Source: SAR324 cluster bacterium (GTDB lineage: Bacteria > SAR324 > XYD2-FULL-50-16 > HCM1). Taken from it: 21,539 nt of DNA. The position numbers were made by a program, and so were the translations under genes. The stretch's first letter is position 1. Every line of letters begins with the position of its first letter. The notes beneath the pieces are model-generated. The model ran no database searches. It saw only the letters and a program-made list of their open reading frames with translations, and was not told the DNA's origin. The stretch is from NCBI GenBank assembly GCA_002995645.1, contig PUHO01000004.1:1-21539 (forward strand), given 5' to 3'. This document shows positions 7,942 through 13,860 of this stretch, piece after piece.

Positions 7942-9251
7942 TATTTTCCCTCCTTTTGCGTACCGATAGGCGCCAAAATAGTAGAAGGAATAGCTCCAAA
8001 ATAGCCTTGTAAATAATCTTGTGAAGAAAGTTTTTTTTCATGTCCCTTATATTCAGCTATAGATTCCATTTTAGTTGCTAAAGTGTCCGGATCAATAGAC
8101 AATAGATATACTTGATCTTTAATAATATTAGGAATATCAAGCACTTCCGTAGAGTGAGTCGTAAATAATAGTTGTGCATTTTTTGGATTCGTAACTTTTG
8201 AATTAAAGCGTTTAAAAATATTACGTCCTAAAATAGGATGTAAAGAATTAGAAAGCTCGTCAATAGCAAGAAAGTCTCCATCTCTAATTACTCTTATCAT
8301 AATCCCAGCCAAACCGTAATAAAGCTGTGTTCCGCTTGATTCAGTTCTCTTTAAGTTATAACCTTGAAATACCTTCCCTTCCGAATTTTGTTTTGAAATT
8401 AAAATTTCAGTTATTGTAACTTCGCCTTTATCTTCTTGTATTAGTTTTTGTCTAAATTTGGGAATTTTTTCTGGGTTATCCCGGAAATCTTCAACTTTTA
8501 ATTTTACTTGCTTAAATTGCATGTCATGAATATGCAAATCAGCATCGTTAAGAAATTGTAAAATCTCTTCTTTTGTGATTTCTTCTTCTATCCAACTATT
8601 AGTTGCTTGTATTGCAAAATCAGTTCTATTTTCACTTGATAACACATTATAGCGTACTTCGTTAAAAACCTTTTCAATATTAGTATTTTCTGTTCGTTCA
8701 TATAAAAAAGTAAGTAGTAAGATTTTATTAAAAAGCTCCTCGTTTAATCTTTCTTTACTATACGTAATTTCTTCGTGAATCTTAATCGTATCTCTTTCTT
8801 GTTCTCGATATAATAACTCTTCCTCTTCCTCTTTGTCGTCGTTAGGTTTAACCGTAAGCTTTTCAAATGTTATGTTTTCGTTTGTAAACGCTATACTATA
8901 GGTATATAAAGCAATTTTCTCATTATAATTTGCCAATACGCGTATAGTAAACTTTGTTTCTGTATTGATTTCCACTGCTTCTGTTGCGAAAAAGGGCTCA
9001 GCTGGTAAAGTCGTGCTTTTAGAATATGTTAAACTATGTTTAATCATTCTTGTAAAAAATGACAGTGCTTTTATAATATTGCTTTTTCCTGAATTATTCG
9101 TACCCAAAATAGTAATAACGCGAAATAATTCAGGTATGTCTTTATATTCCGTTAGAAATGTATTAGGTCCCTTTTCTTCAAAAGGTTCAAAAGAAATATA
9201 AAGTTCGTCTTTAATAGAACGAAAATTTTCAATTGTGAAATCAACAATCAT
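7941..9251 (-). CDS. rloA: AAA15-type ATPase (RloA/AbiLi-like), first gene of a defence module
   Basis: This is an SMC/OLD-related ATPase. It opens with MIVDFTIENFRSIKDE, the usual start of this class, then Walker A LGTNNSGKSN (49-58). An insert of about 250 residues, rich in charged helices, follows. Near the C-terminus come the D-loop/Walker B segment DFLAIDELSNSLHP and the H-loop LLFTTHSTEVLD. At 436 aa it has normal length. In RloAB, AbiL and PARIS-type systems such an ATPase senses phage and controls the partner effector, here the RloB gene that overlaps its stop codon by one base. The two genes lie opposite to the prophage genes and fill the gap left by lost terminase, portal and MuF sequence, so the module arrived as a unit. 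Exact family naming is by recall of motifs only. Confidence 0.88.
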   Translation of the reverse strand: MIVDFTIENFRSIKDELYISFEPFEEKGPNTFLTEYKDIPELFRVITILGTNNSGKSNIIKALSFFTRMIKHSLTYSKSTTLPAEPFFATEAVEINTETKFTIRVLANYNEKIALYTYSIAFTNENITFEKLTVKPNDDKEEEEELLYREQERDTIKIHEEITYSKERLNEELFNKILLLTFLYERTENTNIEKVFNEVRYNVLSSENRTDFAIQATNSWIEEEITKEEILQFLNDADLHIHDMQFKQVKLKVEDFRDNPEKIPKFRQKLIQEDKGEVTITEILISKQNSEGKVFQGYNLKRTESSGTQLYYGLAGIMIRVIRDGDFLAIDELSNSLHPILGRNIFKRFNSKVTNPKNAQLLFTTHSTEVLDIPNIIKDQVYLLSIDPDTLATKMESIAEYKGHEKKLSSQDYLQGYFGAIPSTILAPIGTQKEGK

Positions 9252-9437
9252 GTTTGTTACTTGCTATAGAATTTAAATATTTCAATTTAGATTAATCTTC
9301 TAACTTCTTTTTTAAGAATGCTCAAAGCGTACCATATTAAGATTAATTATAAAAATAAATTTAATAACCTTTACTTTATATTAATTTTCTAAATAAGTAA
9401 CCCATTAATGTAAACAAACTTAAAAAAAAGAACCTAA

Positions 9438-10670
9438 AACCACGTTTTAGCTACCTTCGTCAGTCTTGAAGACTTAAAAAGTGCAGTTGAAGACGCAATC
9501 AAAGAAGGTAAGACGTTAAAACAATTTCAAAAGGACCTAACGCCAACACTAAAAGAAAAAGGCTGGTGGGGAGTTGGCGAAGCGTTAGACCCAAAAACCG
9601 GTAAAAAGATTAAAGCTAATCTAGGAAGCCCTAGAAGGTTAAAAGTGATATATGAAACTAACTTAAACCAAGCTTACCAAGCCGGTATATGGGAACGAAC
9701 GCAAAGAAGTAATATTATTACTCATTATTTGTATAGAATAGGACCAAGTCAAAGACATAGAGAAACGCATTTAAGTTGGGACGGTTTAGTACTTCCTAAA
9801 ACGGATAGCTTTTGGAATACCCACTTCCCAATTAACGGGTGGAATTGTAAGTGCACTGCAAGAGGGATAACGCAAAACACACTAGAACGCTATAGAAAAG
9901 ACGGCATACCTGATTTAAGAGAGATTGAAGAAGGCGGAAGCACACGAAAAAAGAAGCCAATCAAAGAGACCAAGCCAAAAATTACTTATGATTCGTTTGT
10001 AAACAAGAGAACCGGGCAAATCTTGCAAGTTCCAAACGGAGTCAATCCGGCATTTGCAACAAATAGCGGAAGAGACGGAAGAAGCGCCGCTTTAACAAGC
10101 AACGCCTATTCCCAAGCGCAAACGGCTTTCAAAACAGCTAAAGGAAGAAACGAGAACTTAAAAAGCATATTTGAAGGCGCCCCAACAAAAGCTTATGCAA
10201 GAACGTTTGTTAACGATGCGTTAACGCCTATTGTTAAAGATGGCGTAAGGCAACAAAAAAGCGGCAAACTTCTTTCCGTTGGTTTTTTACAAAATAAAGA
10301 GTTTTCATTCCTTGAAAAAAAAGGACTTAACCCTAACGGCGTAATTGCTATAAAAGAAGAAACAATAGCTCAAAAAGTCTTAAAGGAAAGAGAAAGAACA
10401 AAATCGGCTATTAATCTAACAAAAGAAGAATACGCTGATTTGCCAAATATTTTAAATGATGCTGAAGAAGTGTATTGGGATAAAGTGAAAGAAAACCTTG
10501 TTTATATGAAAAATACAGAGGAAGAAAATCAAGTTATAAGAATTATAGTACAGCCTAGTTTTAGTGTAGGTCTAGGGTCAACAAAATTGCCTCACGAAAG
10601 CGTAAGGACCGCGTTTAAAGTGGTTAAAAAAGATGCGATTATAGGTAATGAATTAGAAAAGATAAGATAG
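9438..10670 (+). pseudogene. MuF/SPP1 gp7-type head morphogenesis protein with C-terminal toxin-like domain, 5' truncated
   Basis: The frame is open from 9438 (just after a stop), and conserved sequence begins at once without a start codon; the first possible start, GTG, is at 9645. The N-terminal ~60 residues (LKQFQKDL, GWWGVGEALDP) and IYETNLNQAYQAGIW, RHRETHLSWDGLVLPK, SFWNTHFP, GWNCKC are the MuF minor head domain, where the Cys/His residues are conserved. MuF proteins normally have more N-terminal sequence, so the start is lost. After a charged linker, residues beyond ~200 change character; the end (EEYADLPNILNDAEEVYW ... LVYMKN ... VRTAFKV) resembles phage Barnase/EndoU/RelE-like (PBECR) nuclease domains fused to MuF proteins. 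That call is from memory of the pattern and moderate. The stop at 10668-10670 lies inside the first tRNA-like element. Confidence 0.82.
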
Positions 10671-10752
10671 TAAAAAAGGAGCGGAGTCGAACCGCTATCA
10701 ACTCGTATTCAATAAAAAAACGCCGTATTCCTTTTGGCTCTTATTTACTACC
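10666..10752 (-). ncRNA. tRNA-like element TL1
   Basis: On the minus strand a perfect T-arm (AGCGG-TTCGACT-CCGCT, 10680-10696) has the tRNA T-loop consensus. A short D-arm (GCC, loop with AAAAGG, GGC; 10722-10738) precedes it, and a long stem closes the ends (about 11 of 13 pairs, 10740-10752 with 10666-10678). Two unpaired bases sit between T-stem and acceptor. The middle region (25 bases) has no convincing anticodon arm. No CCA is encoded. Its upstream region keeps the TATCTT box but has lost TTGACA, so it may be expressed by read-through from TL2. It overlaps the MuF stop codon. Confidence 0.55.
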
Positions 10753-10792
10753 CTTTTCTTAAAGATAAAAGAAATGAGAAAAGTTAAGGTAA

Positions 10793-10872
10793 TAGCAAAG
10801 CAGGCGATGGGACTTAAACCCACGACTCAGGTAAAAACCTGCTGTTCTCCTTTTCAGCTACCTACTTTACTA
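10793..10872 (-). ncRNA. tRNA-like element TL2 (possible Lys-UUU-like)
   Basis: This is the best tRNA match of the array. Minus-strand acceptor AAGTAGG pairs with CCTGCTT (one G-U), followed by TA at positions 8-9. The D-arm is GCTG-loop with AAAAGG-CAGC (10841-10858) and the T-arm is GTGGG-TTTAAGT-CCCAT (10807-10823). The closing stem extends beyond the acceptor to 12 pairs including wobbles. The segment between D- and T-arms is only 17 bases (AGGTTTTTACCTGAGTC), about five too few for a normal anticodon arm plus variable loop; its T-rich loop would read UUU. Two extra bases sit between T-stem and acceptor. So it is a tRNA relic or a tRNA mimic, not a standard tRNA gene. Confidence 0.6.
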
Positions 10873-10883
10873 CCCTTTTCTTA

Positions 10884-10912
10884 AAGATAAAAGAAAGCGG
10901 GGAGTTTGTCAA
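10884..10912 (-). promoter_or_regulatory. Promoter of TL2 (TTGACA-17-TATCTT)
   Basis: On the minus strand TTGACA (10907-10912), 17 bases and TATCTT (10884-10889) precede TL2 with the predicted start point just upstream of its closing stem. The same layout is found before TL3 and TL4. Confidence 0.7.
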
Positions 10913-10942
10913 ATAGTAAAATATAAGGAAGCGGCGTAAGAT

Positions 10943-10996
10943 ATGAAACGTTGCGCACTGCCTATAAAAACAAAAAAGAAGACATTACTAGATTAA
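10943..10996 (+). pseudogene. Short frame copy A in the TL spacer, frameshifted (17 aa)
   Basis: ATG opens MKRCALPIKTKKKTLLD and stops. Copy B at 11253 has seven A's where this copy has six; adding one A here restores ITRLKKKWEKLR and a stop at the matching place. So copy A carries a 1-base loss in an A-run. AAGGA is 13 bases upstream, too far for a good ribosome site. It may never have been a gene: the conserved spacer could be kept for its minus-strand promoter alone. Confidence 0.3.
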
Positions 10997-11017
10997 AGAA
11001 GAAATGGGAAAAGTTAA

Positions 11018-11184
11018 GGTAGCAATAACAAAGAAGAGGAATCGAACCTCTCTGTCGTCGGTACAAAAGTCTAAGGGCTTGGTAACATAGTAAGTTTAAA
11101 TATGAAGAGCTTACCCATGAATCGCCACCGTCAAACAACTTAAGACGTTCGCCTAGTCCCTTTTGGTGCTTTATTTTTGCTACC
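11018..11184 (-). ncRNA. tRNA-like element TL3 with ~100-base insertion
   Basis: The ends form a 16-bp stem (11169-11184 with 11018-11033; two non-Watson-Crick positions, one G-U). A perfect T-arm follows the tRNA consensus (AGAGG-TTCGATT-CCTCT, 11035-11051). The D-arm (11151-11167) has the shared AAAAGG loop on a weak two- to three-pair stem. Between D- and T-arms are about 100 bases instead of ~22, including a possible arm CGTC/GACG near 11130-11148 and a GTAAG/CTTAC hairpin, so this element has a large extra domain or an intron-like insert. No CCA is encoded. Confidence 0.55.
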
Positions 11185-11193
11185 CTTTTCTTA

Positions 11194-11222
11194 AAGATAA
11201 AAGAAAGCGGGGAGTTTGTCAA
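11194..11222 (-). promoter_or_regulatory. Promoter of TL3 (TTGACA-17-TATCTT)
   Basis: TTGACA (11217-11222) and TATCTT (11194-11199) are spaced by 17 bases on the minus strand, in a spacer almost identical to that before TL2. Confidence 0.7.
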
Positions 11223-11252
11223 ATAGTAAAATATAAGGAAGTGGCATAAGAT

Positions 11253-11333
11253 ATGAAACGTTGCGCACTGCCTATAAAAACAAAAAAAGAAGAAGTTTCT
11301 AGATTAAAAAAGAAATGGGAAAAGTTAAGGTAA
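11253..11333 (+). CDS. Short frame copy B in the TL spacer (26 aa, basic)
   Basis: It reads MKRCALPIKTKKEEVSRLKKKWEKLR, Lys/Arg-rich and helical in character. It stops directly before TL4. The same frame occurs as copy A with a frameshift and as a tail-only remnant at 10771-10792. The ribosome site is poor (AAGGA 13 bases upstream). The frame lies antisense to the direction of the TL promoters. It matches no family I know; it may be a true small basic peptide or a chance frame in a conserved spacer. Confidence 0.3.
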   Translation: MKRCALPIKTKKEEVSRLKKKWEKLR

Positions 11334-11334
11334 A

Positions 11335-11417
11335 ACGGCAAAGAGGGCGATGGGACTTAAACCCACGACTCAGGTAAAAACCTGCTGTTCCCCTTTTCAG
11401 CTACCCTACTTAACCGT
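11335..11417 (-). ncRNA. tRNA-like element TL4 (second copy of the TL2 type)
   Basis: It is nearly identical to TL2 in the core: D-arm GCTG/CAGC (11384-11401), the same 17-base middle segment, and T-arm GTGGG-TTTAAGT-CCCAT (11350-11366). The outer stem differs from TL2 in sequence yet still pairs (ACGG plus AGGG blocks with one bulge). Sequence change with retained pairing in the outer stem supports selection for structure. Confidence 0.55.
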
Positions 11418-11428
11418 CTTTATGTTTT

Positions 11429-11457
11429 AAGATAGAGAAATTAAATCAGCTTGTCAA
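11429..11457 (-). promoter_or_regulatory. Promoter of TL4 (TTGACA-17-TATCTT)
   Basis: TTGACA (11452-11457), 17 bases and TATCTT (11429-11434). The spacer between the boxes is unrelated to that of TL2 and TL3, so the boxes are conserved beyond mere duplication. Confidence 0.65.
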
Positions 11458-11525
11458 GAGTTATTTGTTTTAGGTTTAACTTCTGCCGTATCTAGTTTCT
11501 CTAATAAATAAGATACTAAACCCAT
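11454..11525 (-). pseudogene. Possible gene 3' remnant or tiny ORF (23 aa)
   Basis: From ATG it reads MGLVSYLLEKLDTAEVKPKTNNS; the frame is open another ~22 codons upstream (KDCLNIMGLVSYLLEKL) into the 142-bp repeat. The amphipathic pattern looks like the end of a real protein, but no start or ribosome site is convincing. Its TGA lies inside the TTGACA box of the TL4 promoter. Not recognised. Confidence 0.25.
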
Positions 11526-11580
11526 TATATTTAAACAATCTTTATAAGTAAATATATTTGTTTTTACTAAATTTTTTTCT

Positions 11581-11722
11581 ATTACATAATTCTATGGCAA
11601 TGAAGTTCAAATTTTGCCATTCCACACAATAACAAATATATATCAATTATTAGACGTTTTAGAAATACCTGTTTTGCAGGTTATTTTCTATTTAATGTTA
11701 TGGGTATTTCATTGTGTTTAAC
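11581..11722. repeat. 142-bp direct repeat, copy 1
   Basis: It differs from copy 2 at only a few positions. It holds two hairpins: ATGGCAA/TTGCCAT around a 12-base loop near its start, and AAATACCTG-TTTTG-CAGGT(T)ATTT (about 11663-11686). It begins ATTACATAATTCTATGGC and ends in a 23-base tail TATGGGTATTTCATTGTGTT plus TAA. Only tiny frames are present. The 180 bases between the copies are unique, with a GGTAA/TTACC hairpin near 11838-11862. Confidence 0.92.
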
Positions 11723-11902
11723 ATGTAGCAAAAACCGGTACTTTACAAACTTAACAACAACAATTGCATGTTGTACTGTAAAATAAAAAATTAATTGCTT
11801 GCTTAACTAGATTTATTATGTTATGCTAATATCAATACAGGGTAAGACTAGGCTAAGTATTACCTTGTATTAGGTTTTGTTACCTATTAAAAATTTCACT
11901 TC

Positions 11903-12044
11903 ATTACATAATTCTATGGCAATGAAGTTCAAATTTTGCCACTCCACACAATAACAAATATATATCAATTATTAGACGTTTTAGAAATGCCTGTTTTGCA
12001 GGCTATTTTCTATTTAATGTTATGGGTATTTCATTGTGTTTAAC
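11903..12044. repeat. 142-bp direct repeat, copy 2, plus a third partial tail
   Basis: It has the same length as copy 1. The second hairpin changes at both sides of one pair, ACCTG/CAGGT in copy 1 and GCCTG/CAGGC here, so pairing is kept. The first hairpin loses its outermost pair. The 23-base tail is repeated again at about 12045-12067 with one or two changes. It lies about 80-110 bases before the aldo/keto reductase start. Confidence 0.92.
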
Positions 12045-12087
12045 TATGGGTATTTTATTGTGTTTAATGTGGAATGAATTAGGTATT

Positions 12088-12130
12088 TATAATTAATTAA
12101 CTATAACATTTAGTAGGTTATCTACTAAAT
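12088..12130 (+). promoter_or_regulatory. TATAAT box and palindromic operator before the aldo/keto reductase
   Basis: A perfect -10 box TATAAT lies at 12088-12093; no good -35 is seen at the right distance. Fifteen bases later ATTTAGTAG-GTTAT-CTACTAAAT (12108-12130) is a perfect nine-base inverted repeat, close to the predicted start point. It could be a repressor operator or a leader hairpin. Confidence 0.5.
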
Positions 12131-12150
12131 TTGAAAAAAAGGAAGTTATA

Positions 12151-13173
12151 ATGAATAACATTATATTAGGAAAAACAAACATACAAATATCAAAGCAAGG
12201 CTTAGGTTGTATGGGAATGTCTGAATTTTATGGGGAAGCTGATAATAAGAATTCTGAAGAGGTTATACTAAAAGCGGTAGAAAAGGGCATTAGCTTTTTT
12301 GATACGGCAGACGTTTACAATTTTGGTGAAAATGAAAAGTTAGTAGGTAGTGTTTTAAAATCGCACCCTAAAAGAAAGGATCTGGTCATTGCCACTAAGT
12401 GCGGTATTTTACGTGATAAAAATGATCCCACAGTTCGAGGTATTGACAATACGCCTAGTTATATTAAAGAAGCATGTGAAAGAAGTTTGAAAAACTTAGA
12501 TACTCACATAGATTTATACTATATTCACCGAGTAAAAGAAGAAAATGATAGTATAAAAAAGGCGATGCAAGCCATGGCGGAATTGTTAGAGCAAGGGAAA
12601 ATTAGATCAGTAGGTTTATCAGAAGTAACAGAGAAAGCTTTACGATATGCCCATGCATGTTTGCTTGAGTTCACAGGTGGCAAGCAAGGTATATCCGCAT
12701 TGCAAACAGAATATTCCTTGTTCACCCGTTCGGCGCAAGACAACGGCGTATTAGACGCATGCCGAGAATTGGGAATTACTTTTGTTGCTTATAGTCCTAT
12801 TAGTCGTGGGCTTTTAACAACTGATTTTAATATGGACGGTCTAGAAAATAACGACTTTAGAAAGACCTTACCACGTTTCCAACAAGAAAATTTAGAATAT
12901 AACTATAAGTTAACTCAGGAAATTCATACTATTGCCCAAGATAAAAAATGTTCAGTTCCGCAACTGGCGTTAGCATGGCTAATGTATCAAGAAAACGTGG
13001 TGCCTATTCCGGGTACTAAGCGTTTGAAATATATTATAGAAAATGCAGATGCTAGTAACGTCAATTTATCGGAAGATGAATATAATCAATTAAATCAAAT
13101 CAGTAAAAAATTCAAAGTAAAAGGGCAAAGATACACAGAAAATGCCATGAAATCATACGGCTTTGACGAGTAG
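12151..13173 (+). CDS. Aldo/keto reductase, 340 aa
   Basis: This is an NADPH-dependent aldo/keto reductase of the (beta/alpha)8 barrel fold, reducing carbonyls to alcohols. The catalytic tetrad is visible: D51 and Y56 in FFDTADVY, K83 in IATKCG and H126 in YYIHR. Further family marks are LGCMGMSEFYG near the start, GKIRSVGLSEV, and the coenzyme part PIPGTKRLKYIIENADA near the end. Length is normal, and it resembles the group that includes IolS and yeast-type pyridoxal or oxidoreductase members; the substrate cannot be told. The ATG is preceded by AAGGAAG at a suitable distance. It stands alone, behind a palindromic site, so control by a redox- or substrate-sensing repressor is plausible. It lies outside the decayed prophage genes. 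Confidence 0.93.
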   Translation: MNNIILGKTNIQISKQGLGCMGMSEFYGEADNKNSEEVILKAVEKGISFFDTADVYNFGENEKLVGSVLKSHPKRKDLVIATKCGILRDKNDPTVRGIDNTPSYIKEACERSLKNLDTHIDLYYIHRVKEENDSIKKAMQAMAELLEQGKIRSVGLSEVTEKALRYAHACLLEFTGGKQGISALQTEYSLFTRSAQDNGVLDACRELGITFVAYSPISRGLLTTDFNMDGLENNDFRKTLPRFQQENLEYNYKLTQEIHTIAQDKKCSVPQLALAWLMYQENVVPIPGTKRLKYIIENADASNVNLSEDEYNQLNQISKKFKVKGQRYTENAMKSYGFDE

Positions 13174-13282
13174 TTCGCTAGTGTAGCTAATTTTGATGAT
13201 GTATATCTATTTATGTATTTACAATATAAAAGGTATACATCGTTAAAAAATCTCTTAAATACTAAGGTTTTACTTTTTCTCT

Positions 13283-13312
13283 AAAAGAAAAACCCCGCAA
13301 AAGCAGGGCTTA
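13283..13312 (-). terminator. Terminator after the coiled-coil membrane protein gene
   Basis: On the minus strand CCCTGC-TTTT-GCGGGG (six pairs, one G-U) is followed by TTTTTCTTTT. It lies 26 bases past the stop at 13338. Confidence 0.8.
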
Positions 13313-13337
13313 GGTTTAAAGAATTGTTGCAAATGAG

Positions 13338-13703
13338 TTATTTATTGTCAACTTCAGGTGCTTGTATCTCTTTAGCTGAATTTATAGTATTTTGCTTAGG
13401 CGGCAATTTAGCTTGTAAAGAAAAGCCAATCCTATTTGTGTCTAGCGAATTCTCTACATAATTTTTTATATTGCCGACCTCGTTTTCTAAGAGTGTTAGT
13501 CGCATAGTTAAGGCGTCAACTTTGTCTTCTACTTTGTCAATTTTATCTTCAATTTTGTCAATTTTAAGATTATTTTCTTTTACTTGCTCAGATATTCTTT
13601 TAACACCATGTTCTAGGTTAGATAGCTTACAAAAAAGCCCTCCTATAGACCCGGCAATAACCACAATATAAAAGATATTTTGCAATGTGAATGTTACTTC
13701 CAT
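13338..13703 (-). CDS. Small membrane-anchored coiled-coil protein, 121 aa
   Basis: One transmembrane helix lies at residues ~8-25 (IFYIVVIAGSIGGLFC), followed by a long coiled coil (~26-85) with clear heptads, KIDKIEDKIDKVEDKVDALTMRLTLLE broken here at its repeats, then a polar tail. No enzymatic motif is seen. AAGGAAG before ATATG gives a good start. Comparable small proteins occur in phages (near holin/lysis genes) and in bacterial membranes, so it may be the far end of the prophage or an independent gene. It has its own terminator. Function unknown. Confidence 0.7.
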   Translation of the reverse strand: MEVTFTLQNIFYIVVIAGSIGGLFCKLSNLEHGVKRISEQVKENNLKIDKIEDKIDKVEDKVDALTMRLTLLENEVGNIKNYVENSLDTNRIGFSLQAKLPPKQNTINSAKEIQAPEVDNK

Positions 13704-13802
13704 ATCTTCCTTTTTTAGTTTATTAAAACTTTATAAATAAGCTCTATTTATGAAGTACGTTATTATTTACGTTTTGTCAACTGTTGCAAGTAATTGTTAC
13801 CT

Positions 13803-13835
13803 TAAAAAGAAAAGCCCCACTTTTATGAGGCTTAA
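13803..13835 (-). terminator. Terminator after the acyltransferase gene
   Basis: On the minus strand AAGCCTCA-TAAAAG-TGGGGCTT (eight pairs, one G-U) is followed by TTCTTTTT. It lies about 28 bases past the stop at 13861. Confidence 0.85.
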
Positions 13836-13860
13836 GAAGATAAAAATTTATTTATTATGT

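Noticed and set aside
10680..10696. Standard phage tRNA gene at TL1
   Set aside because: The T-arm is perfect, but there is no acceptable anticodon stem with a seven-base loop and the D-stem is only three pairs, so I call it tRNA-like.
10962..11222. 86-codon minus-strand frame across TL3 and a spacer
   Set aside because: It runs through the T-arm, closing stem and promoter of TL3, has low-complexity ends and no ribosome binding site; best read as a chance frame in structured RNA.
11723..11902. Transposable element bounded by the 142-bp repeats
   Set aside because: The 180 bases between the copies carry no transposase and the repeats have no terminal inverted repeats or target duplications that I can see.
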